From the NCBI GenBank assembly GCA_034509925.1, contig CM067527.1, positions 7,243,501 through 7,307,500 on the forward strand: 64,000 nt of DNA, read 5' to 3'. Under the pieces are notes generated by a model. It was not told where the DNA came from and made no database searches. It saw only the letters and a list, made by a program, of their open reading frames with translations. Below, one piece after another: positions 11,072-34,335 of this stretch (positions are counted from its first letter, which is position 1; every line of letters starts with the position of its first letter). This stretch comes from Hirudinaria manillensis (taxonomy: Eukaryota; Annelida; Clitellata; Hirudinida; Hirudinidae). The position numbers and the translations under genes were made by a program.

Positions 11072-12425
11072 CCCACGTCGGACCCTCCAACGTCGTCTGC
11101 CAACATTCGAAACTACTCGCTTGCGTATTTATTTGACTAACGATTCACTCGCCCACGACACTTTCACTCACGAACCTTCTTCTCATACATCTACCTGACC
11201 AGTGCCCCGGTCCCAAGGGTACGACCGGGACCCCCTGTCGATCTGGGCGGGAGGTCCCGACTCCCAGCTGTGTAAACGTTTTGTGCCGTTCCGGCCGAGA
11301 GATTGTCCTCGCGGTTTCTAGGGCATTCCTCCGGCTCCCCATCTCTCGTCCTCTATTTCTTTGCATCATTGCCTAAGTTCTTTTGGAATCCTCAATTCTT
11401 TTTCTACCTTTTTTTTTAAAAAACAAATAAATTATTTTATATTTGTTGGTTTTGAGGTTCGAAGCTTGACCGAGCTATGAAAGTTCTGGTCACGTCTGTG
11501 AAAATTTTGAGAGTGCCAGCTGGCATCTACTGGCATTTGTTTCTTTGAAATTCTATGCTCTTCTATGAATGGTTAGGTTTGAGGGAGTTTTGTATTAATT
11601 AATAATTAATTAATTAACACATTTATTAACGAGTGAAACAGTGATTTGTTTAACTGGGTCGAATGGGTCGAGCGAATTATTTGAAATCAAGCATTCACGT
11701 GCTTGAGTTACTTTTGAATCTCAATACTCGAAGAGGCTTTGTTAACGGGGTTGGGTTGCCTTTATTCTTTTCGTGCAAGTAGTGGAACATCTTGGGTTAT
11801 GGACTTGAGAAGCACTTTAAGTAGTTATTATTTACAATAAAATTTGACATTTTGATCAGTAATTGATCAACATGTCAAATGTGAAATCAAGGCTTGCAAC
11901 ATGTGCAAATGTTGAGCAAGGGCAATGATGATAATCATGGTGATAATTCTCTTTTTTTGTGATAAAAGCACTCTGAAAGATGTAGCATCATTCGTCCTTA
12001 TGCACGTGTGGGGCTTTAAATGTCTTCCAGCCTCAGTCGCTGGTATCATAATCAAAATCTTGAGAAACTAAAGTCATAAGTAAATCAGCTCAAACCAAAG
12101 AACTCTGGAGATAACAAAAAAAAATGCTGAAACATAACTTTAAATAGTGAAAGGTCATCATATAATTCAAAATAATTTTCACTTTACATTTTTAAGATCT
12201 CTTGTAAATAAGCTAAGCCAGACCTGTCTCATGTGACTGTAACGTATGCATAATACAAATGTAATTCCATTGGTGATTAATTAAAATTAATTAATCAAAA
12301 TTAATTAATTATTACACAGCTCAATGTTATAAATATCATATGAACTGAATAAAGGCAGCATGCAAACAGTCAGGTTTTGACTTGATTTAAATTATTGGCA
12401 ACAAAAAGTCTTCGATTCTTTTCAG
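11072..12425. other. Tail-to-tail spacer
   Basis: Contains the probable 3' UTR of the zinc-finger gene to about 11450, then about 1 kb of AT-rich DNA before the convergent gene on the minus strand. No other gene is visible. Confidence 0.4.
11426..11431 (+). terminator. Poly(A) signal of the zinc-finger gene
   Basis: AATAAA lies just after a GC-rich 3' block (11016-11400) that has the right position for the zinc-finger gene's 3' UTR or alternative last exon. A T-rich stretch precedes it. Confidence 0.45.
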
Positions 12426-14296
12426 TCAGTCGTGCTTGGAGAAACTGCAATATTGAAATGGTCAGTTAATTATTTCATGATTACAAGCTGTATTAAAAAC
12501 ATCATCATCAGGACTAGCATCAGGAATGCCACCACTTGATAAACATTACAATTTAAATATACATTAATAACAATAATTGCATTTTGCTCATAAATTAAAA
12601 TGTTTAATTAGTGGAATATTTTGATAAATGCAATGAATTCTATGAATCTGAGAATGAATGATTTTGGTTATCTGAGACACCTAATCCAATTTCATAAATG
12701 CTGCAACAAGTAATATGTTTAAGTCTTTTGAATAAGGAAGGTAATAATGATAATACTTCTAATGCTTAATAGGTCAATAATTTAAATATTAATGACTTTT
12801 GACGTTCCTATAGTACTGCATCTATTGTAGAACATATTGGTTTATTTAACATTAATTTATTATACAAGGTAATTGCTTAATTTTATTCATAATAAATGAA
12901 TTATAGAACTCGCAACCAACTTCTGGATGCGAAACATGAAACAATATTTGAACATCATTTGAAGAAATTTAAAGAGCATAACCAATATAAAACCTAAAAT
13001 ATAACTAAAAACAGACACATTAAATAATATTAGCATAAAAAATATATAAATCATCAGAACAGGTTGCCAGCTCTCTTATAACTTTCATATAACTTTATTG
13101 TGATGAGTGTTAAGATGCAAGTGTTACCTTTCAGTTTCCAGGACTACAAAACTCTCCTCGGCATCTTTGCCCTCTCCTTCCCAGCTGGGAATTGAACCCA
13201 CTGATACATCTTGGCCTTTCATTTCGGAAATTGATGATTCCATTGGTAATTGAATAAAGGAGTCATCAACAGCTAGAGATCTGTTCTCTCCATTCATCTC
13301 AGGACTAAAGTCACTTTGCACGCAGGAATAATCTGGAAATTTAATTATGGAATCCAATGGAACTGGATACAAATGCCCTCTGATTGTTTTAGGACATGCA
13401 TCGCTCTGAAAACATGAATAATTTGAAATGTCGTTGATGGTATCCATCGAAGTCTGATGTTTGCAAAATGTTGTTGTCCCGAAATTTTTCTGAAAATTTA
13501 AAGTGCTTGATGTGTCGATGACGGAATTCTTTACGCTGTGGTGCCTGAGAGATGGGACAATTGTTACAAACCTTTGACCATTTCCCTGGATTATGCCATG
13601 AGGTTCTGAAATTGATCTAAGCTCCCTAAAAGTGTTTATGGATGGAGAAGCTTGGCCAATGGAAAGAGGAATACTCTGTAGATTATCATCATCATCACAG
13701 GTCATGTCTGAAACCATTTTTAAACTTTCCAGTCCATCAACATGGTCTCTAGAGTCAGACTTTTGTATATTAAGCTCTTGAAATCTTTTATTAAAAGATG
13801 TATCCTCATTGCTAACCCTTCTTCTTTTCCTTATAGGAGATGTATGAGTAACCTCACTTTTTTTCTTTGTTGGTTCTTTACAATAGCTTCCTCCATTTGC
13901 TGTAATGTCACGTGTTCTTAACAATTTTGTTGATATCCCTGCTCTTAAAGGGGGCCTTTTTGTAACAACATTATCACCACTGATTGATTTTTGAAAGAAT
14001 TCGTTTGCTTTTTCATTTTCAGAGGGTAATCCATTGCACGCAGCTTTGCCAGTGAGGTTTGTCTTTGTGTTGGCCGACATGTCAGTTTCTTTAAGCTGAG
14101 AATTAGTCAATGCTAAATGCTGCAATTTCTCATGCAACAATTTTATTTCTTCATAACTTCCACGAATTCTTAGTTTGCCGTCCTTTGATTCAGAAATGTC
14201 AACGTTTTTGCAGAATTTGTTTAGGGAAGTACTATCGATTTTATTATCTCTTAGAAGTTCTTCATTTAGACTGACCTCAATAGATTTTACGAATTT
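12426..14296 (-). CDS. Unrecognised KH-like-domain protein, left member of a divergent pair (N-terminus unresolved)
   Basis: The main exon, 13128-14296, follows an acceptor (ACTCTAG) and starts in phase 0 with KFVKSIEVSL. A donor (AAAG|GTAACA) at 13128 joins in phase 2 to a short last exon, 12426-12444, ending SFSKHD. The first ~62 residues form a compact alpha/beta unit ending GSYEEIKLLHEKLQHL that resembles the start of the neighbour at 15087, entered at the same exon phase. The rest is Ser/Lys-rich and probably disordered, with a basic nuclear-localisation-like run (SPIRKRRR). No enzyme motif is present. The upstream exon was not resolved: a donor CCAAG|GTGAGT near 14672 exists, but its phase-0 frame has no ATG. 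Function unknown; RNA or protein binding is a guess from the KH-like look. Confidence 0.5.
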
Positions 14297-15086
14297 CTAG
14301 AGTAAAAATATAAAAAAATATTCAAATCATACGTGCAACAATATCCAACAATTTTCGTGAGCTAACTTTTTTCGACATCTTATTAGTCCGACGAAAGCAC
14401 CGAACATCCACTGGAGAAGCACAATAAGGGGAATTCCACACAAGTTGATGTTATTGAACATCCAATGGTTCACGATTTCATAGCTAAACATTTGCATAAT
14501 ACAAATGTAATTCCATTTAAGTTAATGACAGATTTAAACTTTTTTAATGTCATTTTTTTTATAAGCCTCTAAACAATTGTAAGAAAATAGCTTCGTCTTG
14601 AAATAGCATTTTTAAAAAGAAATTTGCACATATTTTACTTCAAGTTTTAAAACCTCCAAGAACTTACTCACCTTGGAAAATCCGGAATTTCTGTTTCTCC
14701 GATATATCGTCTGATATCTTCGCGCTGAGTCTGTTTGCAGATGAACGGCTGAGGGTTATTGTTGCACTAAATTCGAAGTTAGGTTTTCGAGTTGAAAAAG
14801 GTCTTGGCTCAGGAGATATGATATCTAAAACTATAGGTAGTAGTGCTTTTGCTTTAATTCTGGAAATGATTTCCTATAATGATCATTTGTTCAATGATGG
14901 AATTTGTTAGAGCATCATGATTTTGTTATTCTTTTTTTTAGCAGCGGATAACAGTCAAGATAGACGTGTTAGTTTATTTCACTTCTTAGTCCACCTTGTT
15001 TATTGCTTTTGTATGGTTGCCAAAATGAATTATTTTTATAGATATAAAAATGGTTGCAAAATTAACTTTTTTTTTTACTATTTTAG
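14297..15086. promoter_or_regulatory. Divergent promoter and first-exon region of the KH-like pair
   Basis: About 0.8 kb separates the first recognised exons of two genes transcribed away from each other. Both need one more upstream exon, so their starts and promoters must lie here. Candidate splice signals are CCAAG|GTGAGT on the minus strand near 14672 and TTTTTTTAG at 14940 on the plus strand. No TATA box stands out, as is common for shared promoters. Confidence 0.4.
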
Positions 15087-18040
15087 AGATTTGTTAGATT
15101 CATAAAGGTGAAGCTAACCAATGATGCTCATTCAAAACTACTGGAGCATTTTAATGGTGATACAAATGCAGTAGAGGCATTCCTATGCAGATCCTGTCCA
15201 GTCTATCTAAGCAAAAATAGGACTTTTGAAGGGTCTCTGGATGAAGTAGAAAGAGCTCTAAATGAATTGAAGGAAGAACTGAATAAATTGATGATTAAAG
15301 ATGAAAATAACGAAGACAAATTAAGGAATGGAGAAGGAACGAGGGAAATTTATGGTGATAAAGAAAATATGAATCACAAAGACAAGTCCACAACTCTTAA
15401 CCAGAAACTGAGCAGCAGATTTGATGATGAAGATGATGTTAATAACCAGATGAGTGTGGAGTGGAAGGATGATGAGGAAAGGGTGATTAAAAATGCAAAA
15501 ACGATTAGCAGCAACAGTGATGATGACGATGACATGCACAGCGGTGAGAAACAAAATACTGATGGAAACGAAGATTCCAAGAAAAGAATAGGAGTGATAG
15601 ACGATGATTATGATGATAATATTAATGGATTTTCATATGATAGAGATGCAAGTATGGCTGTAGATGATTACAATGGTGGTGACAGCAGAAAATATGGCAA
15701 AGAATCAAAACCTAACGAAAAATATAAAGAAACAAAATCTCCATTGCAGAAGGAATCAGATGATTCAAGAGGCTTTCAAAAGTCTAGTGATGCACATGTT
15801 GATGAACATAAAAAGTGGGAGGACGGAATGATGGATGAAAACTCCTCACAATCGCAGACACTTAACCTCAACACACAGGCATCTTTGGACAGGTCATCAC
15901 TTCAAAGCGGAAGTTTGGAAAACTTTCCAAATTTTAGGAAGGAATTTTATGGATCTGAAAAGTTTCAGCTAAGTGATGACATCGTGAAAACTTATAAATC
16001 ATACAAACCATCTTCACCAGAACATTCACCAAATCTGGAATCTTTTTCTATTCCAGAAGAACCATTTAATGCCACGTCAAGTTTTCAACATAAACAGGAA
16101 GATCCCGAACCAAATGAACTGCTTGGAATACTAAAGCATTCTAAAGTCAATAAAGTCTCACAAATGCAAGTTCACAAAGACTCAAATTCACCAACAGACT
16201 CTGGTAATTATGATATAATTCACAAATCTGGAAATGAAGTTGATACAAACAATCAGTCAACAACAACAACAACTAGAAGCAGCAGTTTGTCAGAAGAAAG
16301 TACTTTGAAAAATGCGGAAAGTGGTTTGGGAAAGGTTCGTTCAACTTCCTCAGTGAAGATTTCAAAGTCCAGAGAATTTGCTTTTATGGAATCGATTTTG
16401 AAGAATAATAACAAAAATAAAGAAAAACAGTTTGGAAAAACTGTTAAAGATCCTGCAAATGAGTTTGGTGTTGCTGGGATTCATCGTCGCGTTCCTCCGA
16501 AACCAGTGTCAGAGCGTTTCAATGTGGATCGTTCCAGATCACCTGATAGTGATAATGAAATGAATTCCAGTGGTGTTGATAATGAACCAGAATTCTTCAG
16601 GTCTCTTGCAGGTAGTGGCACTGACCAGCCACATAGCAGTGAGAGTGGATTGACTTGGGAGAGGGGAAGTAACCCAGAAGGAGAGTTTAAATCCAAAACA
16701 GGATCAAATGTAACAGAAACATTTATGTTCCCAATTGATGTTAATTTGGATGTTGGTCCCCTGAATGACCTAATACAATCTGAAAACCAATTAGAATCTG
16801 TCAAAATCAAATTATATCAAGCCAATGGAAATGTTACATGTGAGATTAGTGGAGGTAGTGACGCAGAGAGGATAAAAACAAAATGGTGGTTGAAAGGTCT
16901 GATCAACGACAACGTCTCGGGAATGGGAAATTGGTTTAATCAAAATGACAAGTTTGCCTTTGAGAAAAAGCTCTGCCTCCAAGAAAATGTACTTTGTTTT
17001 GCTGAAGAGCGTCATGAAGGTTGTTTTATTGCTCTAAGATATTTTATATCAAAACTCACAAAAAAGTCCTATTCGCACATGCACTTCAATTATCTGACAA
17101 GGGAAATAATGATCTTTTTTGTTGAAAATAAAAAAAAATTGGATGCTGAAAAAGTGAAATCAGATTTTGAGAAGGATGTGAAAATCTTTAAACATTCTTT
17201 AACAGATACCTTGACTAATAAAATGATTGCAAAAGCTTCCAACATGTCACCAGATGTTTTTGTGGAGTTTGTTGATGACCAAAATTATTTGGTCATTGGT
17301 GATAACAGTAAGTTAATGGATTATGTCAAGAAAGCACCAAAAGTAAAAAGCTTTCCATTGTCAAGAAATGAACCACCTAAATTTGCATCATTAAAGGTAG
17401 AAATTGCTAATAAGGAATTGTCAAAAGCAAATGCCAACAGTTTTGTGGTCTTCTGGGATTCCAACAAAAATGTTTCTTTATTAAGTTTTCGTGATTGGAC
17501 CAAAAATTCATCAACAGTAAAGTTAACTCATGGTGTAGAAATGCTCAACAAGGAAGGTTCTGCAAAAAAAGTGTATCTTGTGTCTATATCAGCCTTTCAA
17601 GAGCATCAAAGTGCAAAGGAGACATTGAAGGATCTCTATAGTGTTGCATTGTACCACGCATCAGACGGATCCGAAACATTGGCTTTAACACTTGCAATGA
17701 CAAGTTAGTTTGCAAATATCAGAATAACTAGAGGTGGATGATAAAATTGTGACCAATTAGAGCAGCATTGAATAATTTACTGATAATTTCACATTAATTT
17801 CCGTTCAGAAAATGTTAATCCGTTTACTCAATTCATCAATAAATGTGGTTTAATCATTTGTTTTAAATAATCTTTTTATTCCTTGCAGCAACTTGCACCG
17901 TGGCTCAATCCGTGGAAGCCTTGCACGAAGTCATCAAAAACTATGACCTCGGCAAGAGAGTGCACGACAATCTTAAAACCATCATAATTGCAGCGAAGGA
18001 TGATCGTCCCCACAAGGCCCTGAAGGAGTGCTTCAAATAA
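15087..18040 (+). CDS. Large acidic protein with N-terminal KH-like unit and possible C-terminal macrodomain
   Basis: Exon 15087-17703 starts in phase 0 after an acceptor (CTATTTTAG) and joins exon 17889-18040 in phase 1, giving 922 residues plus an unresolved N-terminal exon. The start RFVRFIKVKLTNDAH, ending GSLDEVERALNELKEEL, is a KH-like unit matching the neighbour at 14296. A long Asp/Ser/Lys-rich disordered middle follows (~15280-16700). A second folded block begins near 16740 (VTCEISGGSDAERIKTKWWL). The end (from ~17370; VYLVSISAF, then LYSVALYHASDGSETLALTL, then VAQSVEALHEVIKNY) has the strand-helix rhythm of a degenerate macrodomain. KH-like repeats plus macrodomains are the plan of PARP14-type proteins, but no ADP-ribosyltransferase domain is seen. 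Family placement is tentative; coding status is strong. Confidence 0.6.
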
Positions 18041-19595
18041 ATTTTTTGCAATTTCTATTTTGACTTGCATTATCTCATTATGACCAGTTAGCTGATCAAC
18101 CATTAGGACTTGATGTTTAATAAGGTATCTTGTTACAATCGCTTGTTGCTGTTCAATGTTTGAATCCTTGGGCAGTCTTTTTGGTTCTGAGTGCAGCTGG
18201 TGTGCACATCCGCAGAAGCTACGATCGGTTTGGTTTGTTTCAATGAATTTGTTACAAATTACAAGAAATCAGCTTAATTTGCCATTAACCTTTTATTAAC
18301 AAAAATAACGAATTTCAATTTGCTTTGGGGTCTGTAATTTATGTTAATCAAATTATTCTAACTATTAAAAACAGTGAGTTATTGTCTGTTGATATCAAAA
18401 TCACATTTGCACCTCAAAACTACTTAAATCTGAAAAATCAAAGTAATGTCCGACTCCAGGTTGGGAACGAATGACAAAGAGCAGACGCAGGGGGTGCTAG
18501 TTGAGAATCCATTGCAAACGTCAGGACAAATTCAGCTGTAGTCAAACTCAATGCAGACTTAAGGGCACCAGATTTGGTCTCGGGACGGTTCCCCGTCGGA
18601 CCGAACGTCCTAATTTGATGCGATGGAAAATGCAAAATCCATTCATTAGAAAGCTGCAGAAAAATGAAAAACACGACGTAAAATAAGAACGAGTCGTTCG
18701 ATGGCAGACGAACGACGACAAATCAACGACTCAAGTCAACATGCAGGAAAAATCATTGCCGAGCATTCGCTAACTGCAAATACGAGTGATTGACAAACAC
18801 GTCTGCTATTATGCAAATACAAACAAAAACAAAGACAAAAACTATTTCAAAAAAAAAAACTTCTGACAGTTGACAAAGCATCAGATCAACTCAATTATTG
18901 ATTAACGAGAACTAAGAACGTGCACCAGGATATCACGAGCCGATCGTTGGCATTTAATCTCGTTGATTTTGAACGCACCGATTGAATACTAAAGTAACCG
19001 ACACGTGTGGCAACATTGGGTTAATGAAATGGTAAGAAAGAGCTTCAAATTAGTGCACATTTTTACAATAAATAATGAATTTTAATTAATTAACAAACAC
19101 GAATGCAAGTATTTAAAATAATTAACAAAAATGAGTGCGTGTATTGAGCATTCAAAACCTACCCTGAAAAAAAAATCCTAAAAAAAAGCTTAGATTAATA
19201 AACTGATTGAAAAATAAATAGTCCTCGACAACATCTTTCTATGATTGTCGAGTAGTCGTTCGTGGAGACAAACACTTGTGGCTCTGAATCGGTCGGCAGG
19301 GGGCGAAGAGAGTCAGTCCTCAGTAGAAACATCAAGCATTCAAGTAGCAAACCAACAAATAGCATGCCTCCTACTAATGATGATGACGATGATGATAATG
19401 AGGATGATGACGGCACAACTAAATTGATTGATTGTATCACTATTGAGCTGAACAGTTCCATCAACAATAGCCAAAGAATAAAATGAAAATTATCTTGATG
19501 AGCAGAGTTTGGCTCTGGTTTACCAGAAAAGCACAACAATTGCTTGAACTTTGATGACCCGAAGTGGACCGACCAATCAGGAAAGATTCGGGAGT
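18041..19595. other. Tail-to-tail spacer with a GC-rich patch
   Basis: AT-rich except for a GC-rich patch at 18440-18640, open on both strands, whose coding status I could not establish. A GAT-repeat tract lies near 19370-19410. The 3' UTRs of the two converging genes should lie here. Confidence 0.35.
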
Positions 19596-20347
19596 TCACT
19601 GTAGAACTGATAAAGTAAACGTATTATGATTAATAATGATTATTATTCTACATATTAAATCAAATTGTTTTTGGTTTGCCATCAAAATTTGATAATAAAA
19701 ATCACAGAATTTCATAACTCAACTGACATACCTTATTGCAATGGTTCAATATTGTTTTAGTTATTAATATTAATTAATTAAATCATTAATTAAATATTAA
19801 ATATAATATAATAACAGGGAAACATTGTTGATGATAATAAAAAGAATCATAATCACACCATATTAATATAAGAACCTCAATCAAACAAATCAGCAGACAC
19901 AAAAATTAATCACATCTTCGTGCCATCATCTAATTATGCTGCAACTAATTAACTTTGCATCTAATTAACTTTACATCGAACCATTAACCCCAATTAGACC
20001 ATAATTAATTAAATTGAGAAAATCTCCGATAGCAACTAAGTTGGAGCCAACAAATGCCTGGGAACAAATGTTCAAATGACTTATTCATTGTTCAAGTATT
20101 ATTTATAACGTTATTCAAAATTAACTCAAGAACTGCATTTTGGTAAAAATACCGAAGAGGATTATATCTGTCGTCAATATCTAATTTTTATTATTTTTTT
20201 GAAATTTATATTTTACACCTGGGGATTTATATACAAAGAAAAATGACAATAATAACAAAGCTAATAAAGATGATAATAAATAAATAAATAAAAAAAAAGA
20301 AAAACAACAACAACAAGAATGACAAAATAAGAAATAAGTCTTCTCAC

Positions 20348-22846
20348 CAATGATTCCGACTTCTCCTCTTCCATGAGGTTCCAACGACCTTCCTTTTCTT
20401 CGTCAGAATCGGAGTCGGAAAACGATTCGGACATCGGATTGCCTGAAATCATCGTCGTTGTCATCATCCTCACCACAAATATTATTAGAAGGATTAGCAT
20501 CAATTAACAGCCTGTCAGTAATTATTGAAGCATTTGATTCATCAACACTCATCAAGATTATAAAAAAACCAAAAATTACACGAAGCCATGATGTAATTAT
20601 TAATGACAACAGTGATATGACAATATTTGGGTAAATAATCATCAGATGTTGTTTTCTCGAACTACCAAACAAATATCCATGTTGTTTATTGTCATGATTA
20701 ATAAATAATTAATTATTAATAATAAAATAGTGTTTAATAAATTAATGGTAACTTAAATTAACATCAATAACACATTAAAAGTACTAGTTAAAAATTCATA
20801 ACATAATGAGAGAAAGTGAAGACCACCATTGTAAAAGGTATTACATTATTAACAATTACTAATTACAATTATTAATAACTAATTATTAATAACCAATTAT
20901 TAACGATGCAAACCATGCATGGAGTTCTGAAGGGAGTCGATGGTCAACTTGTTGAAGCAGGTCCTGCAGACTCTGACGGGCTTCGAAGAGACGTTGGCCA
21001 AAAGAAATTTCTGCTCCGAGCAGTTGGAGCAGCAGACGATACCACACTTCCTGCAGTGGTGCTGGAAAAAAAGAAGAGCCGAAAAGGCGGAGCTAAAATT
21101 AAATTAATCGGCAAATGAGGAAGAGAGATCTAATGTCGTCGGACGCGTCGACACGAGTCACGAAGAGAGACCGACCCTTCTATTGAGGAAGGTGAACTGA
21201 GACTTGCGACAATGCATGCAAGTCGATGCCTCAGAGTCTGGCACCCAGACGGGGGAGGACACGAAGTCGGCAGGTAAGGAGTTGGGCAGACCGGTGCTAG
21301 AGATTTTGGAGGCTTGATAGGTAAAAATATTAATATGCAAATAATTGCAATGATGACGTTTGTAATAGGAATGAAACAGGCAGTCAAATGACAAATATGA
21401 CTCATTTTATGTGTATGTGCTGTGTGATTCTGTCATCCCATGTTAAGTAATGTTGCAATAGAAATTTGAAAATAGCATTTACATCATTACCATCACCAGC
21501 AACATTACATTTATGTTAACTTCAACTCATATGCATCCACTCACCCATGAGCTTCTGCCTGCAAACAGTTATGTATTTGATCCAGTTGAGCTTTTCAATG
21601 GAGGTGGATGCAAACAAAATGAACGACTTCATGGGACTGCAGACCTGCCAAGCATTCTTGGACCCCGAACCTGGTTTGGAATCAAACAACAGACGAGGAG
21701 GAGTAATTTTATTAACTTCCTTCAAAAGTTCAAACACGGAGAACCATGTTCTATAATTGTTTTTGGTAAGTAGAAGTCTTGAGGAGAGAATTTAATGAAA
21801 TGTAATGATTAAGAAAATTAGAAAACAATAAAATTTGACAAAAAATGAGGTGAACAATTTCAATCTACTTAAATATATGTATATATATATATATTATATA
21901 TATATATATATTTATTTATCCAATATGAACAACATTGCATCCTACATGCATCATCCTCCAATGGCAGGACCCTTATTTGCTCCAGTGGAATAATCGTCTG
22001 CTTGTTGAACTGCAGTTAAATAAAAACTAGTACTGAACCTGCTTTAATGTAAGCACCTAAAATTACGGTTTATCTCATAATCTATCATTACTATCATCAT
22101 CAACTCAAGGTCATCAATTAACTTAATCTTCAAGAGTACTTCACGTCACTTTTTTGTTGGCAATGATGACATTCGCATAAACAAAGATGTCGTTGAAGAG
22201 GAAAACTTGTCTCTTCTTTGCCTTCTTCCTGCACATCTTCATCAACAGTCCTTCACCTACCAAGAGTCTGCCTGCCTTTTGTAGAGCCTGGAATTCAAAT
22301 GAAGGCCAACTTTGAATTTTACCTGAGATTACAACGACATAATTATGCATATCATTCCAGAGGTCAAGGATGATGCAAAAGGAAAATGCTTTGGTCAGTA
22401 ATGCACAAAGAACCTTTTTCCTCTTTTTTATAACAAGCAATTTCAGAGAAAAATAACTAATTAGTGCCTAAACCCTGATTGCAAGGACACAATTATTTTA
22501 AAATTATAAATATATAGATCAGGTTTTTGTATGTCAAAAACAATTTCTTCTTCCTTTAAAGTGGTAACATTTCTTATTTTGCATTCTAAAACCTGCTTAG
22601 ACTAAAGTCTTACAAATGATTAAGCTGTACAAAAAAGTTATAACCAACATTTACCAACTTTAACGTGGCTTGAAGTTCCAGCAAAGCATTGATCTATCTG
22701 AGAGATTCTCTTTGCATTTGCTTCTGAAGAAACTGCAAGATTTCAAGAAACAAACATTAGCAGACATGTCCGATCAATGCACTGATGTAAAATGCAAATT
22801 ATAAAACCGTAGAACCGATTATTTCCTTACTAAATTTTTCACTCAT
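20348..22846 (-). CDS. PLEKHF: Phafin: PH and FYVE domain endosomal adaptor (PLEKHF1/2 family)
   Basis: Eight exons close in frame: 22831-22846, 22655-22732, 22150-22322, 21946-22009, 21545-21670, 21176-21312, 20914-21061 and 20348-20442, giving 279 residues. The start SSEANAKRISQIDQCFAG and the PH domain (LLVGEGLLMKMCRKKAKKRQ, FNKQTIIPLEQI, SFILFASTSIEKLNWIKYI) follow Phafin order. The FYVE finger has WVPD (175-178), CxxC (184/187) and the lipid-binding RRHHCR (197-202). An acidic tail (SDSDSDEEKEGRW) ends it. Phafins bind PI3P on endosomes and lysosomes and act in membrane traffic and autophagy. After the last donor (TTG|GTGAGA), the next acceptor (19599) begins TGA, so the protein probably ends SESL; reading on without splicing would add a hydrophobic tail and is less likely. 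Confidence 0.9.
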
Positions 22847-24143
22847 TCTCCCGCAAATGGAATTTCAAGTCACTCGGCGAACGCGAACACACTGACGAAG
22901 AATTATTTTTAGCATTAGGTGTAGCAATTGAAAATCGGAACTAATAATAAATTAATCTCATGAATTAATCAACTCTAAGTTACAAAATAAAATAGTTTCT
23001 AGTAATAAATACGTTAAGATGATATAAGATGTTGCAAAGGTTGAAGGTAAACTATCAGACCTATAACATTATGACAAAGTAAGCCAACCTTGAAAGAAAT
23101 TGGCAGTTGCTTCAATGAAAAGCTTCAAATCTAAAATATGATTCTCTTTGTCTGGTGCCAATAAGTTAGAATTCATAAAATCTAGCTTCCAATAACTTTA
23201 TTGCGCCTTAACTTCACGACTTCCGAGAAAATTGGATGACGCTTCGATTTTACAAATAATCTTAAAAGGCTTTCAAAACATGAATACCCTTTTAAGTGCA
23301 CACTGTCCTCATGGGCTTTGGCAAGGCGTTGATTATAATATAATGGCACCATTTGCACTTTTTGACGCAACGAGGGCTCCGGATATACGACATCTATAAG
23401 GATTCTATTCTAGGCAAAAACTCCATAAAGCCAAGTTTAGCTCAACTTCAGCAGCAACACTGCAGAACTAGGTGTCTGTAATTTCAGATTGAGTCTAGCT
23501 CAAGATTTTTGCAGACAAGACATCACACTGAAATCACTTTCCATAATTTTCATATTGAGAATATTAAGGCTATAATATCTACTTTGGAAAGAGTCCTCTA
23601 TAATCATCACAAACATTTCCAAGTCATATTCCTGCAAAAATAGACTTCTATTTTGGAAATTCAAAAGCGTCATGATAAAAATGCTCAAGATCATGCAATC
23701 ACAAATTCAGCAGACCCAGGCAAAAAAGAGGATCCGAGGCTACATGGAAGCAGGCGCTTTGAATAAATGATTTGGCATGATGGAAAAGAAAATAATAAAA
23801 ACGAAAATATGTATCCTAGCAGTAAAAACATGATTTCCATAACTCCACTTGAATCACAGAGCAGCTTGGTTGATGACAATTTCATCTGTCAGGGAGGTTT
23901 CTTTCAGGAAACTTTGCCTAATTTAAATCATACTTTTTTTATATATCATCAAACAATTTGTAATATTTTAATTGTAATAGTAATCCAGATTTTTAATTGT
24001 TAGTTTCAATAATATCACGTATAGTACCGTTTATGGCCTTAATTTCAAAGCTTTAGCAACAAATTGTACTATTACTAATAACAATTACGCTATCAGCATA
24101 ACTACCAAGTAGCAATTAACTAGATTGTAAATTAAATTAAGCA
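22847..24143. other. Spacer between the RNA-ligase-like gene and Phafin
   Basis: Holds the Phafin promoter and the 3' UTR of the RNA-ligase-like gene. Open stretches on the minus strand at 23093-23150 and 23182-23400 look partly coding but were not fitted to either gene. One copy of a 24-base exact repeat lies at 23166-23189. Confidence 0.35.
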
Positions 24144-28588
<4,445 letters not shown>

Positions 28589-29185
28589 TGTTTTTAAGCA
28601 CTCCAGAAATTTTCGGTTAACAATATATTCCTAAGATCAGTTTAACTCCATACATAAAAGGTTAATAAGTCTCTCGTTTGTAAGCTTGTATTACCACACG
28701 AGGTGGTAATACCCTTTACCATATCTATAAGCAAAAGTAAATGTCAAATAAAATGGAATTTGCATGTTAAATGTTAACGTTGGCAAATATTTTAAAATAA
28801 ATAAAAAGATGATTTTAATATTTATTTGCACTTTTGAAAGCAAAAATGATTGCGTAGGCTTGTTATTGTCTATGGCGTATCGAACGGATATTTGTATTTT
28901 TATTCTCCGTGCCGAGTTTGGATACTTTCTGTACAAGATATAAACACTTAGAGCTCTCCGTGTTTCCGGAAATACGATTAAATTTTTAAAAGTAAGTAGT
29001 TTACAGCCTTCAGAAATCCTTCGAATTCTCAGCTGGCTTTAAGCTTAACAATATGATTCAAGTAAAACGAAGTTTTGAAGCTCTATATAGACTAATGATT
29101 ATATTAAGATCATGAATAAATGAATTAAAGTAAACAGTCTAATTTATATAGCCCAAAGTAGTTTCATTCGTTATCAATCGAGTTA
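28589..29185. promoter_or_regulatory. Shared divergent promoter, RNA-ligase-like gene and BTBD10
   Basis: Only 597 bases separate the two start codons, which point outward, so both promoters must overlap or abut here. The sequence is AT-rich; no TATA or CCAAT box in a convincing position was found. Confidence 0.5.

Positions 29186-34335
<5,150 letters not shown>

Noticed and set aside
18438-18674. ORF pair in a GC-rich patch, possible extra exon of Phafin or another gene
   Set aside because: No family resemblance and no phase-compatible partner exon could be found.
19245-19486. Asp-rich ORF that superficially resembles the acidic tail of vertebrate Phafin
   Set aside because: It lies on the opposite strand from the Phafin gene and comes from a GAT repeat.
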